Source: Herbidospora daliensis (lineage in GTDB: Bacteria > Actinomycetota > Actinomycetes > Streptosporangiales > Streptosporangiaceae). Taken from it: a stretch of 64,000 bases of DNA. The stretch covers positions 62,001-126,000 of the forward strand of contig NZ_BBXF01000001.1 of the NCBI RefSeq assembly GCF_001570585.1, in the 5' to 3' direction. The notes under the pieces were generated by a model, which worked only from the letters and a program-made list of their open reading frames with translations, made no database searches and was not told the origin of the DNA. Below are positions 9,046 to 17,706 of this stretch, piece after piece (position 1 is the stretch's first letter; each line of letters starts with the position of its first letter). The position numbers were made by a program, and so were the translations under genes.

Positions 9046-10260
9046 TCAGGCGAAGAGCGTGCGGCCCCAGTAGTCGCCCGCGTCGGCGACGCCGGGCGGG
9101 CAGGCGAACAGGCCGCTCGACACGTGCCTGATGTACTCGTTCAGCGGGTCCGACTTGGCCAGGGTCTCCTGGATCGGCACGAACTGGGTGCGCGGGTCGC
9201 GCTGGTAGGCGATGAAGAACAAGCCGGCGTCGAGGCGGCCCAGGCCGTCGGAGCCGTCGACGAAGTTGTAGCCGCGCCGCAGCAGGTGGGCGTTGCCGTG
9301 GGCGGAGGGGTGGGCCAGGCGGACGTGCGCGTCGGGACGCATGGCCGCCAGGTCGACCGGGTCGAACTCGTGCCGCTTGCCCGCCGGGGCGCCCTCGCCC
9401 TTGTCCCGGCCGAAGATCTCCTCCTGTTCGCGCAGCGAGGTGCGGTCCCAGGTCTCGACGGTCATCCGGATCTTGCGGGTGACCAGGTAGCTGCCGCCGG
9501 CCATCCAGGCCGCGCCGTCGTCGGGGTGGGCCCAGAGCTGGTCGCGCAGCAGGTCGGCGTCCTCCAGCTTGAGGTTGTTGGTGCCGTCCTTGAAGCCCAT
9601 CAGGTTGCGGGCGGTCGCCTGGGTGCGGGAGGTCGAGGAGGTGCGGCCGAAGCCGAGTTGCGAGTAGCGCACCGAGACCCGGCCGAAGCCGATCCGGGCC
9701 AGGTTGCGGATGGCGTGCACGGCCACCTGCGGGTCGTGGGCGCACGCCTGGACGCAGATGTCGCCGCCCGAGATCTCCGGGATCAGCGTCTCGCCGGAGA
9801 ACTTGGGCAGGTCGGCGAGCGGGGCCGGGCGTCTGGCGGCCAGGCCGAAGCGGTCGTCGAACAACGACGGGCCGAAGCCGATCGTCAGGGTCAGGCCCGA
9901 GGGCGGCAGGCCGAGCGCCTCGCCGGTGTCGTCGGGCGCGGCCTCGCGGGAGCCGCCGGTCGCGCCGAACGCGCCCGCCTCCTTGCCCTGGGTGAGGCGG
10001 GCGGCGGCGGCCGTCCACTCCTGGAGCAGTTCGGCCAGTTCGGCGCGGTCGGTCGTGGTGACGTCGAAGGCGACGAAGTGGAGCCGGTCCTGCGCGGGGG
10101 TGACGATGCCCGACTGGTGCTCGCCGTAGAAGGGGAAGACCTCCTCGACGTGCGCCTTGGCCGGGGGCTCCTCGGGGAGGGCGCGGGCGGCGAGGGCCCC
10201 CGCGCCCGCCGCCACGGCCCCGGCCGCGCCCAGTCCGAAGACCTGCCGACGACTGATCAT
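9046..10260 (-). CDS. efeB: EfeB deferrochelatase/DyP-type peroxidase
   Basis: 404-residue haem peroxidase of the DyP family. A Tat-like signal ([17 protein letters not shown]) predicts export. The DyP GxxDG motif is GFKDGTNN near residue 219, and the C-terminal [13 protein letters not shown] block is the typical EfeB haem-side region. In EfeUOB systems EfeB oxidises ferrous iron, or takes iron from haem, to feed EfeO/EfeU. Its ATG abuts the efeO stop with no gap, so it is the last gene of the operon. It converges on the GH99-like gene with three bases between stop codons. Confidence 0.93.
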   Translation of the reverse strand: MISRRQVFGLGAAGAVAAGAGALAARALPEEPPAKAHVEEVFPFYGEHQSGIVTPAQDRLHFVAFDVTTTDRAELAELLQEWTAAAARLTQGKEAGAFGATGGSREAAPDDTGEALGLPPSGLTLTIGFGPSLFDDRFGLAARRPAPLADLPKFSGETLIPEISGGDICVQACAHDPQVAVHAIRNLARIGFGRVSVRYSQLGFGRTSSTSRTQATARNLMGFKDGTNNLKLEDADLLRDQLWAHPDDGAAWMAGGSYLVTRKIRMTVETWDRTSLREQEEIFGRDKGEGAPAGKRHEFDPVDLAAMRPDAHVRLAHPSAHGNAHLLRRGYNFVDGSDGLGRLDAGLFFIAYQRDPRTQFVPIQETLAKSDPLNEYIRHVSSGLFACPPGVADAGDYWGRTLFA

Positions 10261-11397
10261 CTAGTGGGCCACCAGGGGCGCGATCTTGCTGATCGGCTCG
10301 GCCAGCGCGTTGATCACGTCGGAGAGCCGCTTGAGCTCGTCCTTGGACAGCTCGTCGTGCAGCCGCCAGCCGTCGCCCTTCTGGTGGGCGCCCAGCTCGG
10401 TCTCGGCGGCGGCGAACTTCTCGTCGAGCGTCGCGACCAGGGCGGCGTCGCGCTCCTCCAGCACCGGGCGCAGCGACTGGACCGCCGCCTTCGACCCGGC
10501 CAGGTTGGCGGCGAAGTCCCACAGGTCGGTGTGGGACCAGATGTCCTCCTCACCGGTGATCTTGCCGGTGGCGACCTCGTCGAGCAGCTCCTTGGCGCCG
10601 TTGGCGAGGTTGAGCGGGGTCAGCTCGGCCGCGTTGGACTTCTCGACGATGGTCTTCACGTCGGTGATCAGCTTGTCGGCGATCGGGCCGTCGGCGCTGA
10701 TGTCCTTGGTGATCCAGAGGTCTTTCTCGATCTTGTGGAAGCCGGTCCACTCCTCGCCCTCGGCGAGGTCGGCCTCGCGGGCGTCGATGGCCGGGTCGAG
10801 GTCGCCGAAGATCTCGGCGACCGGCTCGATGCGCTCCCAGTAGGTGCGCGCGACCGGGAACAGCGCCTTCGCCTCGTCGATCTTTCCCGCCTTGACGGCG
10901 TCGACGAACTCCTGCGTCTTGACCAGCAGGGTGTCGCTCTGGGTCTTCACGTAGCGCTTGTAGCTCGCGGTCGCCTCGGCGAGCGCGGCGTCGGCGGTCA
11001 GCGGCTTGTGCTCGCCGGCGACGGTCAGCGCGTTGCGGATGCCCTTGCCGACCATGCCGGGCTTGCAGGCGGTCTCGTACGTGCCGGCGGGCAGTTCGGC
11101 GATCAGCTCGCGGGTCAGGCCGGGCACGATGTTCTCGACCTCGGCCATGACGCGGTCGCCGGGGGCGTAGACGTAGAACTCGGTGACCTTGCTGCCGGCG
11201 TTGGTGATGGCGAACGTGCTGGTGCCCGCGGCGAGCTCCGTGACGCCGACCTCGCAGGCGGTGTCGCTGGCGGCGACCGTGACCTTGCCCGGCGCGGACG
11301 CCGCGGCGTCGCCGCCCGGCGCTGCGGTCTCGGCCGAGCAGGCGGCCAGGGCCGTGAGGGCGAGCGCGCCGAGGGCGAGACGGGTGATGGCGGACAT
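10261..11397 (-). CDS. efeO: EfeO iron-uptake lipoprotein, cupredoxin-imelysin type
   Basis: 378-residue periplasm-side partner of EfeU. It has a lipoprotein signal with lipobox LAAC ([13 protein letters not shown]). A cupredoxin-like domain spans ~35-125, where C48 and C106 are conserved candidates, followed by the imelysin (M75) domain with its HxxE in [10 protein letters not shown]. It binds iron and delivers it to the permease. I placed the start at ATG 11397 (MSAITRLAL); the frame stays open further upstream, but that would run into efeU and bury the signal peptide. Same operon as efeU (gap 11 bases) and efeB. Confidence 0.92.
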   Translation of the reverse strand: MSAITRLALGALALTALAACSAETAAPGGDAAASAPGKVTVAASDTACEVGVTELAAGTSTFAITNAGSKVTEFYVYAPGDRVMAEVENIVPGLTRELIAELPAGTYETACKPGMVGKGIRNALTVAGEHKPLTADAALAEATASYKRYVKTQSDTLLVKTQEFVDAVKAGKIDEAKALFPVARTYWERIEPVAEIFGDLDPAIDAREADLAEGEEWTGFHKIEKDLWITKDISADGPIADKLITDVKTIVEKSNAAELTPLNLANGAKELLDEVATGKITGEEDIWSHTDLWDFAANLAGSKAAVQSLRPVLEERDAALVATLDEKFAAAETELGAHQKGDGWRLHDELSKDELKRLSDVINALAEPISKIAPLVAH

Positions 11398-11408
11398 GGT
11401 GCTCCTGT

Positions 11409-12233
11409 TCAGGCCACGCGGGCGGGGGCGAGCTGCGGCCGGGACGGCCGGAGGAAGAAGAAGAGGGTCGGCAGCAGGTAGACCAGCCACGCGAGGGTCT
11501 CCAGGACGCTCGGCTGCGGGGTGATGTTGAGCATCCCGGCGAGCAGCGCGCCGTACCAGGAGTCGGGCGGCAGCGCGCTCGTCACGTCGAAGGCGTAGGA
11601 GCTCAGGCCGGGCAGGATGTTCGCCTCCTGCAGGTCGTGGACGCCGTACTTGAAGATCCCCGCGGCGACCAGGATCAGCAGCAGGCCGGTCCAGGTGAAG
11701 AACGTCGTCAGGTTGATCCGCACGGCCGACTTGTAGAGGGCGTAGCCGAGCACGACCGAGGTGAGCAGGCCCAGCGTGATGCCGATCAGCGGCTGCGCCG
11801 AGGCGGTCGCGCCCTGGACGGAGGCGAAGAACAACAACGCCGTCTCCAGCCCCTCACGGGCCACGGCCAGGAACGCCATGACGACGACGGCCAGGGAGCC
11901 CAGCTCCAGCGCCTCCGACAACTTGCCGCGCAGCTCGCCGGAGAGCATGCGGGCGGCCCGGCGCATCCAGAAGATCATCCAGGTGACGAAGACGACGGCC
12001 AGCAGCGAGGTGACCGCGTCGAAGAGCTCCTGGCCGGTGTGGCCGAGGTGGGCGGCGGTGAAGGTCAGCACCGCGCCGAAGCCGACCGACAGGGCCACGG
12101 CCGCGAAGACGCCGGCCCAGACGTGCGGCAACCGGTCGGTGCGGTCGCTCTTGACCAGGAAGGCGACCAGCACGGAGACGACGAGGGTCGCCTCCAGTCC
12201 CTCACGCAGGCCGATCAGATAACTCGCGAACAC
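11409..12233 (-). CDS. efeU: EfeU / FTR1-family high-affinity iron permease
   Basis: 274-residue membrane protein with about seven helices. The two REGLE motifs that define FTR1/EfeU iron permeases are both intact: REGLEATL near residue 10 and REGLETALL near 127. It moves oxidised iron through the membrane in partnership with EfeO and EfeB. The GTG start at 12233 follows GGGAG with six bases spacing; an ATG two bases upstream is out of frame. First gene of the operon; an IdeR/DtxR-like box lies 37-55 bases upstream. Confidence 0.93.
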   Translation of the reverse strand: MFASYLIGLREGLEATLVVSVLVAFLVKSDRTDRLPHVWAGVFAAVALSVGFGAVLTFTAAHLGHTGQELFDAVTSLLAVVFVTWMIFWMRRAARMLSGELRGKLSEALELGSLAVVVMAFLAVAREGLETALLFFASVQGATASAQPLIGITLGLLTSVVLGYALYKSAVRINLTTFFTWTGLLLILVAAGIFKYGVHDLQEANILPGLSSYAFDVTSALPPDSWYGALLAGMLNITPQPSVLETLAWLVYLLPTLFFFLRPSRPQLAPARVA

Positions 12234-12269
12234 ATGCCACTCCCACCGCTCAGCTACACGCGGTAGAAG

Positions 12270-12288
12270 TTAACATAGGCTCACCTAA
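12270..12288 (-). promoter_or_regulatory. IdeR/DtxR-type iron box upstream of efeUOB
   Basis: On the minus strand the site reads TTAGGTGAGCCTATGTTAA, matching 15 of 19 bases of the actinobacterial iron-box form TTAGGTTAGCCTAACCTAA. A -10-like TATGTT (12272-12277) lies inside the box, so a bound repressor would block RNA polymerase. Iron-replete repression is inferred. The box also overlaps the last four bases of the M56 gene. Confidence 0.85.
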
Positions 12289-13199
12289 CCAAGCCAGCCG
12301 GCCGCCTGTTCCAGCAGTTCCCGCAGGTCCTCGACGGCCTCGCCGGTCCACACGACCGTGCCGGCGGCCACCAGAATCGGCAGCAGAGCCGGCAGCGCAG
12401 ACGTCCGCCGCTCCGGCGCCAGCAGCGCCGCGACCCGCCGGGGCACCGCCCCCGCCGCCGCGTGCAGCACGCTCGGCACCCGTCCCAGCCCGGGGCGGCC
12501 CGCCGCCAGCAGCGCCGCCTGGCCGACCGCCCGCGCCACCAGCCGCCGGTCGCCCACCTCGGCCGCCGCGCGCTCGTCGGCCGCCCGTTCCACCAGGAAG
12601 CCGACCTGCGCGCTCACCCAGCGCAGCGCCGGATGGGCGGCCCCGGCCAGCTCCGCGAGCCGCACCAGGCGGTGGTGCGCGCCGTCGAGGTGGGCCCGTT
12701 CGTGCGCGAGCAGGGCGGTGTACTGCCGGTCGGTCAGCGCCGCGCGCATGCCGCTGGTGACCACCACCCAGCCCGGCCGTCCGGGCACCGCGAAGGCCGT
12801 CACGGCGTCGTCGTCGACGAGCAGGACGTCGCCGTCGGGACGTGGGAACAGCCGGCCCGCGCGCAGGTCGCGGCGGTGCCGCCGGTGCGTCCAGGCCATC
12901 GAGGCGGCGGCCGCGGCCAGCAGCGGCACGCAGAGCCACGGCACCCACGGCACCCCGGCGACGTCGGCCGCGACGACGCGGTCGGACCAGCCCATCAGGT
13001 GCGCCACGGCCGGGACCTCGGCGACGGCGTGCAGGACGAACACCAGCAGGTTCGCGATCCCGGCCACCGCGACCACGATCGCCGACCAGGCCAGCACCCG
13101 CGCGGCCAGCGCCGGGGCGAGCCGCCCCGCGACCAGCGCGGCGACGAGCACGGCCAGCGGCGGCACGACCACCACCGAGACCACGAAGTGATCGAACAT
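12285..13199 (-). CDS. M56 family (BlaR1-like) membrane metallopeptidase
   Basis: 304-residue membrane protein. Hydrophobic helices sit at ~5-25, ~38-60 and ~88-103, then a cytosolic zinc-peptidase domain carries HERAH (HExxH) in LLAHERAHLDGAHH, with a downstream ERAADERAA Glu as likely third ligand. No penicillin-binding sensor domain is fused, unlike true BlaR1. It is divergent from a BlaI-type repressor 66 bases away. In such pairs the protease inactivates the repressor when an unknown signal arrives. GGGAGGTG precedes the ATG. The pair is common in actinobacteria and usually not linked to resistance. Confidence 0.88.
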   Translation of the reverse strand: MFDHFVVSVVVVPPLAVLVAALVAGRLAPALAARVLAWSAIVVAVAGIANLLVFVLHAVAEVPAVAHLMGWSDRVVAADVAGVPWVPWLCVPLLAAAAASMAWTHRRHRRDLRAGRLFPRPDGDVLLVDDDAVTAFAVPGRPGWVVVTSGMRAALTDRQYTALLAHERAHLDGAHHRLVRLAELAGAAHPALRWVSAQVGFLVERAADERAAAEVGDRRLVARAVGQAALLAAGRPGLGRVPSVLHAAAGAVPRRVAALLAPERRTSALPALLPILVAAGTVVWTGEAVEDLRELLEQAAGWLG

Positions 13200-13265
13200 T
13201 CCCGCACCTCCCGGCCCTCAGCCTCCCACTTGATCCGGAAAGTCCCGATATAGGGTGGTGCTCCG
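13200..13265. promoter_or_regulatory. Divergent promoter region of the BlaI/M56 pair
   Basis: This 66-base gap must hold both promoters. On the plus strand TTGATC (13230-13235) and TAGGGT (13251-13256) could serve BlaI, though the 15-base spacer is short. I see no clear TACA/TGTA dyad of the classic BlaI operator. Confidence 0.3.
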
Positions 13266-13652
13266 ATGAACACGGACCCGAGTGACGCCCGCCGCCCGCC
13301 CGGCGGCCTCGAAGCGGCGATCCTGACGGCCCTGCGCGAGGCGGGCCGGTCGCTCACCCCGGGCCAGGTCAGGGATCTGGTCGCCCCCGACGGCGATCTG
13401 TCGTACAGCGCCGTGGTCACCACGCTCACCCGGCTGCACAGGAAGCAGGCGGTCACCCGGCGGCGCGAGGGCCGCTCCCACCGCTACGGCGCCCTGGTCG
13501 ACCCGGCCGACCTGGTGGCCCAGCGCATGACCGCCCTGCTCCAGGGCGAATCGGACCGCTCGGGCGTGCTCCGCAGGTTCGTCGGCGACCTGGCCGTCGA
13601 AGACGAGGAACTCCTGCGCCGCCTCCTGGACGAGAACCCGCCGGGCGGCTGA
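13266..13652 (+). CDS. BlaI/MecI/CopY family transcriptional repressor
   Basis: 128-residue winged-helix repressor. The LTPGQVRDLVAPDGDLSYSA and TTLTRLHRKQAVTRRREG segments form the DNA-binding helix and wing, and the C-terminal helices give dimerisation. In this family the linker is cut by a partner membrane protease, here the divergent M56 protein. It probably controls itself and the protease. The nearest downstream gene is convergent, so its wider regulon cannot be seen here. Confidence 0.9.
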   Translation: MNTDPSDARRPPGGLEAAILTALREAGRSLTPGQVRDLVAPDGDLSYSAVVTTLTRLHRKQAVTRRREGRSHRYGALVDPADLVAQRMTALLQGESDRSGVLRRFVGDLAVEDEELLRRLLDENPPGG

Positions 13653-13690
13653 TCCCGGCACGTCATGGTGGACGCCGGCCTCCCGGCTGC

Positions 13691-14599
13691 TCAGCCGCCT
13701 GCGGCCTGCCACAGGTTCGCCGCCCGCTCCATCCGCTCGACGAAGCCCTCCTCCGTGAGGGTGGCGTCGTCCAGGACGAAGTCGAGGAACACCTCGTCGA
13801 TCCCGGCGTCCCGGAACGCCGCCAGGTCACCCTCGATCTGCTCCCACGTGCCCTGGAAGGGCCGCCGCCGGGTCGCGGTGAAACGCACGTTGGCCCGCAC
13901 CACCACCTCCGGCTCCGGCCGCCCCGCCTTCGCGGCCGCCGCGAACAGGGTCTCCCGCAGGGACAGCAGCATCTCCAGCGGCAACCCGCCCGGCAGCCAC
14001 CCGTCGGCCACCCGGCCGGCCCGTTCGACGGCGCGGGGGGCGTACACCCCCAGATAGATGGGTGGGGAGGAGGCCGGCGTCGGCTCGAAGGCCGTCTCGG
14101 GAACCGTGAAGAACTCCCCCGTGTACGCCGTCCTCCCGACGCTCCACAATCCCCGGAGCACCGCGACGAACTCCTCGCCGCGCCGCCCCTGGCCGACCGG
14201 GGTGTTCCCGGCCGCCTCGATCTCGTCGAGCGACCAGCCCTGGCCCAGGCCCGCCCGCATCCGGCCGCCGCTCAGCGCGTCGAGCGTGGCCAGCTGCTTG
14301 GCCAGCACGACGGGGTTGTGCAGCAGCATGCACAGGACGCTCGTGCCGAGCGTGATCCGGGAGGTGACGGCGGCGGCGAACGCCAGCGTCGCGAGCGGGT
14401 CGTAGGCGATCTTCATGCTCTCCGGGAGGCCGCCGTCACGCGTCCCGGGATAGCGGCTGCGCGGCTTGACCGGGTCGAGCAGCCGTTCGCCCACCCACAA
14501 CGAGTGGTAGCCGAGCGCCTCGGCGCTCCGGGCGACCGACGAGATGAAGCCGGGTGAGGCGAGGTGGCCGATGGACGGCAGGCCGAGTCCGAGTCGCAT
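13691..14599 (-). CDS. LLM class F420-dependent oxidoreductase
   Basis: 302-residue luciferase-like (bacterial luciferase/F420 reductase) TIM-barrel protein. Typical features are MRLGLGLPSIG at the start, LGYHSLWVGERL, the IDALSGGRM-like segment LDALSGGRMRAGLGQGW, and AGRVADGWLPGG. Members use reduced F420 or FMN to oxidise or reduce small molecules; the substrate is not predictable. GGAAGG precedes the ATG by eight bases. It is divergent from the membrane protein gene at 14701 and convergent with blaI. Confidence 0.85.
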   Translation of the reverse strand: MRLGLGLPSIGHLASPGFISSVARSAEALGYHSLWVGERLLDPVKPRSRYPGTRDGGLPESMKIAYDPLATLAFAAAVTSRITLGTSVLCMLLHNPVVLAKQLATLDALSGGRMRAGLGQGWSLDEIEAAGNTPVGQGRRGEEFVAVLRGLWSVGRTAYTGEFFTVPETAFEPTPASSPPIYLGVYAPRAVERAGRVADGWLPGGLPLEMLLSLRETLFAAAAKAGRPEPEVVVRANVRFTATRRRPFQGTWEQIEGDLAAFRDAGIDEVFLDFVLDDATLTEEGFVERMERAANLWQAAGG

Positions 14600-14700
14600 A
14601 CCGAGAACCTTCCACGATCACCCGCCGTTGACGCTGGACGCGGCGCACGCCGACCCCCTACGGTGCCGTGTGCCTGGTGGCGTCGACAGAGGGGGACACC

Positions 14701-16806
14701 GTGCGGCGGTGGGCTGCGGGGATGGTCACGGCCATGCTGGTCGCGATCGTGTGGGGGGCGCCGGCGGCGGCCCGCGCCGAGGGCCCCGGGCAGGTGGCGC
14801 TCATCGGGGTGCCCGGCCTGATGTGGACCGACGTCACCGAGAGTGACACCCCCAACCTGTGGCGGCTGGCCGGCGAGAGCGCCGTCGGGTCGTTGTCGGT
14901 CAAGGCGGTCGGCACCATCACCTGCCCCTACGACGGATGGCTGACGGTGTCGGCCGGGGTCCGGTCGGCCGTGGGCCAGCGCTGCGGGCTGCCGCCCGCG
15001 CCGGTCGAGGGCACCACCCGGCTGCACGAGTTCGGCTGGTTCGCCTCGGTCGCCGGCGTGCCCACCGCGGGCTCGGTCGGCCGGTTGACCGGCACGATGG
15101 CGGTCGGCCCCGGCGGGGTGCTGGCGCTGTCGGACGCCCAGGGCGCGGTCGGCCGCTACCACGCCACGGTCGAGGAGGTCGCCGACTGGTCGGCGCCGGT
15201 GATCGCGGTCGACGTCGACACGCTGATCAAGCCCTACATCGCCGCCGACGGCAAGGTCTCGCGGGAGCCCGAGCCGCTCGCCGCGGCCGACCGGGCGGCG
15301 GCGGTCCGGCAGGCCGACGCCCAGGTGGGCGCGGTGCTGGCCCAGCTGCCCGCCACGGCGACCGTGCTGGTCGCGGGGCTGGCCGACCACGGCTCGGTCC
15401 CCCACCTGCGGGTGGCGATGATGCGGGCGCCCGGCACGACCGGCACCAGCCTGCTCGGGTCGGGCTCGACCCACCGCGACGACATGATCATCCTGCCCGA
15501 CCTGACGGCGACGCTGTTCGGCGCGGTCGGCCAGGAGGCCGCCATCCCGCCGACCGTCATCGGCCAGCCGCTGAAGGCGGGCGACCCGATCCCGCTCGAC
15601 GAGGCGGTCGACCGGCTCAGGAACGCCGACACCGCCGGGCAGACCATCCGCAACATGGGCGGGATCTTCTTCACCACGCTGGCCGTGCTCCAGGTGCTCT
15701 TCTACGGCGCGGCGTTCCTGCTGCTGCGCCGGCGCTCGGCGCTGGGCCTGGTCAGGGTGGCCGCCGTGGCGCTGGCGTCGATCCCGGTGTCGACCTACCT
15801 GGTCAACCTCACGCCGTGGGAGACCGGCCCCGCGCCGACGCTGACCCTGGTCGGCGGGCTGCTCGCCTGCGACGTCGTGCTGACCGTGCTCGCCCTGCGG
15901 GCGGCCCGGCTCACCCGGCCGGAGAACATCCTCGCGCCGCTCATCGTCGTCGCGGGCGTCACCGCCGCCGTCCTGCTCGGCGACCTTCTTTCCGGTACGC
16001 ACCTGCAGCTCAACAGCGTCATGGGCTACACCGGCGTGGTCGGGGCCCGCTACTACGGCCTGGGCAACATCCCGTTCGCGCTGCTGGCCACGGCGGTGCT
16101 GCTGGTCGCCACGGCCGTCGCCGACACGCTGGTCCGGCACGGCCGCCGACCCCTCGCGGTCGGCCTGATCGCCGGGCTGGGGGTGTTCGCGATGATCCTC
16201 GGCGGCTGGCCCGGCGTCGGCAGCGACTTCGGCGGCGTCATCGCGTTCGTGCCCGGCATCGCGGTCGCCGCGCTCATCGTCGCCGGGCGCAGGGTGTCGA
16301 TCTGGAAACTCGGCCTGTTCTGCGTCGCCGGCGGCGTGACCGTGCTGGCCATCGCCTACCTCGACTACCGGCGTCCGCCCGGCTCGCGCACCCACCTCGG
16401 GCGGTTCGTCGGGCAGATCTTCGACGGCACGTTCTGGCCGGTCATCGCGCGCAAGCTCGACGCCATGCTGGGCACCCTGCTCAGCCCCAACCTGATGCCC
16501 GTCGTCATCGCCGCCGTGGCGTTCCTGGTGTTCGCCGTGCTGCGGCCGGGCGCGGCGACGGCCGGGGTGCTGCCGGTGGCGTTCGAACGCGCGCCCATGC
16601 TGAAGGCGGGCCTGCTCGGCGCGCTGGTCAGCGGCGGCGTCGGCATGCTGGTGAACGACTCGGGCGCGGCCGTGTTGTCGATGGCGCTGGCGCTGGCGGT
16701 GCCGCTGGTGCTGAGCGCCGGGATCAGGGCCATCCAGCTCGACGGGCCCTCACCCGGCGATGGCGGCCGCACGCAGGGCGCGGTAAAGCAGACGCGCGTC
16801 GCCTAG
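14701..16806 (+). CDS. Large membrane protein with extracytoplasmic alkaline-phosphatase-like domain
   Basis: 701-residue protein. It opens with a signal peptide (RRWAAGMVTAMLVAIVWGAP, Ala-rich cleavage site). Residues ~30-310 lie outside the membrane and resemble the alkaline phosphatase superfamily (VALIGVPGLMWTD, TPNLWRLA, CPYDGWLTVSAG). About eleven hydrophobic helices follow from residue ~315. No enzymatic role is established for this actinobacterial family as far as I know. The GTG start has AGGGGGA just upstream, whereas the open frame from 14668 has none. Its 3' end overlaps the convergent nurA-like gene by 57 bases. Confidence 0.7.
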   Translation: MRRWAAGMVTAMLVAIVWGAPAAARAEGPGQVALIGVPGLMWTDVTESDTPNLWRLAGESAVGSLSVKAVGTITCPYDGWLTVSAGVRSAVGQRCGLPPAPVEGTTRLHEFGWFASVAGVPTAGSVGRLTGTMAVGPGGVLALSDAQGAVGRYHATVEEVADWSAPVIAVDVDTLIKPYIAADGKVSREPEPLAAADRAAAVRQADAQVGAVLAQLPATATVLVAGLADHGSVPHLRVAMMRAPGTTGTSLLGSGSTHRDDMIILPDLTATLFGAVGQEAAIPPTVIGQPLKAGDPIPLDEAVDRLRNADTAGQTIRNMGGIFFTTLAVLQVLFYGAAFLLLRRRSALGLVRVAAVALASIPVSTYLVNLTPWETGPAPTLTLVGGLLACDVVLTVLALRAARLTRPENILAPLIVVAGVTAAVLLGDLLSGTHLQLNSVMGYTGVVGARYYGLGNIPFALLATAVLLVATAVADTLVRHGRRPLAVGLIAGLGVFAMILGGWPGVGSDFGGVIAFVPGIAVAALIVAGRRVSIWKLGLFCVAGGVTVLAIAYLDYRRPPGSRTHLGRFVGQIFDGTFWPVIARKLDAMLGTLLSPNLMPVVIAAVAFLVFAVLRPGAATAGVLPVAFERAPMLKAGLLGALVSGGVGMLVNDSGAAVLSMALALAVPLVLSAGIRAIQLDGPSPGDGGRTQGAVKQTRVA

Positions 16807-17706
16807 CCGGTGGCGCAGCAGCTTCTCCAGCCCGCCGATCGGCACCAGGTTCTGCGGCGCCCTCGGGTCTTTGTAGTCGACCCCCGCCATCGGCGGCAGC
16901 GCCAGCGTGACCCGGTCGGCGAGCTCGGCGGCGTCCTCGGCCGACAGGTCGGCGCCCGCTTCGCAGCGCGCGATCCCGGCCCACGGGGCCGTCGAGATCG
17001 TGGGCAGCCGCAGATACCAGGCGTAGCGGCTCCAGTTCGTGCCCATGAAGAAGACCGGGGTGCGCTGCCCCGGCTTCAGCTCCGACACCACGGCCGACTG
17101 GGCCGGCGGCAGATACGACGTGTGGTGCGTCTTCACGTAGCCGACCGCGTTGGGCAGATGGGTGCGCCCCCGCAGCGGCCCGTCGACGACCAGCAGCTCC
17201 TCGTGCCCCGACTGCGCGCGGTACTTCAGGGCCAGGTCGACTTCGAGCTCGGTCAGTTTCTGCTGGAGCGCCAGTGACCCGTCGTCGTCGCCGGTCACCT
17301 CATAAGAGGTGTACGTCACCGGCCCGGCGACCAGGTCGGCCACCCCCTTGGCCGGGCTGAACACCCCCCTCTTCACCTCGACCGCGACGGGCTCGGCCCC
17401 CTCGCCGCACCGGACGATCCCGGCCGCGTAGGAGGCCGCGATGCCCGGCGCGGGGAAGCCGCCCTCGGGGTCGTCGACCCAGACCCGGGCGTCGATCCGC
17501 CGCACGCCGTCGGCGATCAGCAGCGTCTCGGGCGCCTTCGCCGTCGAGCCGGGCGTGATCGGCCGCCACTGGAGGACGGGGATCTCGACGTCGAGCGTGA
17601 GGGCGGCGCTGCTGCCCTCCATCTCGGCCTCGAAGGCCAGGCTCGCGCCGTAGCCGGGGTCCCAGGGATCGACGCTGAACCCGGGCGCGTGGTACGTGGT
17701 GGTCAC
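16750..17706 (-). CDS. NurA-domain nuclease-like protein
   Basis: 318-residue protein with NurA-type motif order: IADGVRRID (D66), LTELE (E152/E154), LLVVDGPL (D175) and GYVKTHH (K192). A C-terminal NLVPIGGLEKLLRHRLGD block sits where NurA proteins close their active site. NurA is a 5'-3' exo/endonuclease that works with the HerA translocase and Mre11-Rad50. The assignment rests on these motifs plus the operon: its ATG overlaps the sbcC stop (ATGA), and sbcD and herA lie upstream on the same strand. The exact catalytic set should be confirmed by profile search. Confidence 0.75.
   Translation of the reverse strand: MTTTYHAPGFSVDPWDPGYGASLAFEAEMEGSSAALTLDVEIPVLQWRPITPGSTAKAPETLLIADGVRRIDARVWVDDPEGGFPAPGIAASYAAGIVRCGEGAEPVAVEVKRGVFSPAKGVADLVAGPVTYTSYEVTGDDDGSLALQQKLTELEVDLALKYRAQSGHEELLVVDGPLRGRTHLPNAVGYVKTHHTSYLPPAQSAVVSELKPGQRTPVFFMGTNWSRYAWYLRLPTISTAPWAGIARCEAGADLSAEDAAELADRVTLALPPMAGVDYKDPRAPQNLVPIGGLEKLLRHRLGDARLLYRALRAAAIAG

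Noticed and set aside
12285-13652. BlaI/M56 pair as a beta-lactam resistance locus
   Set aside because: No beta-lactamase or penicillin-sensor domain is present, and this pair is widespread in actinobacteria without resistance genes.
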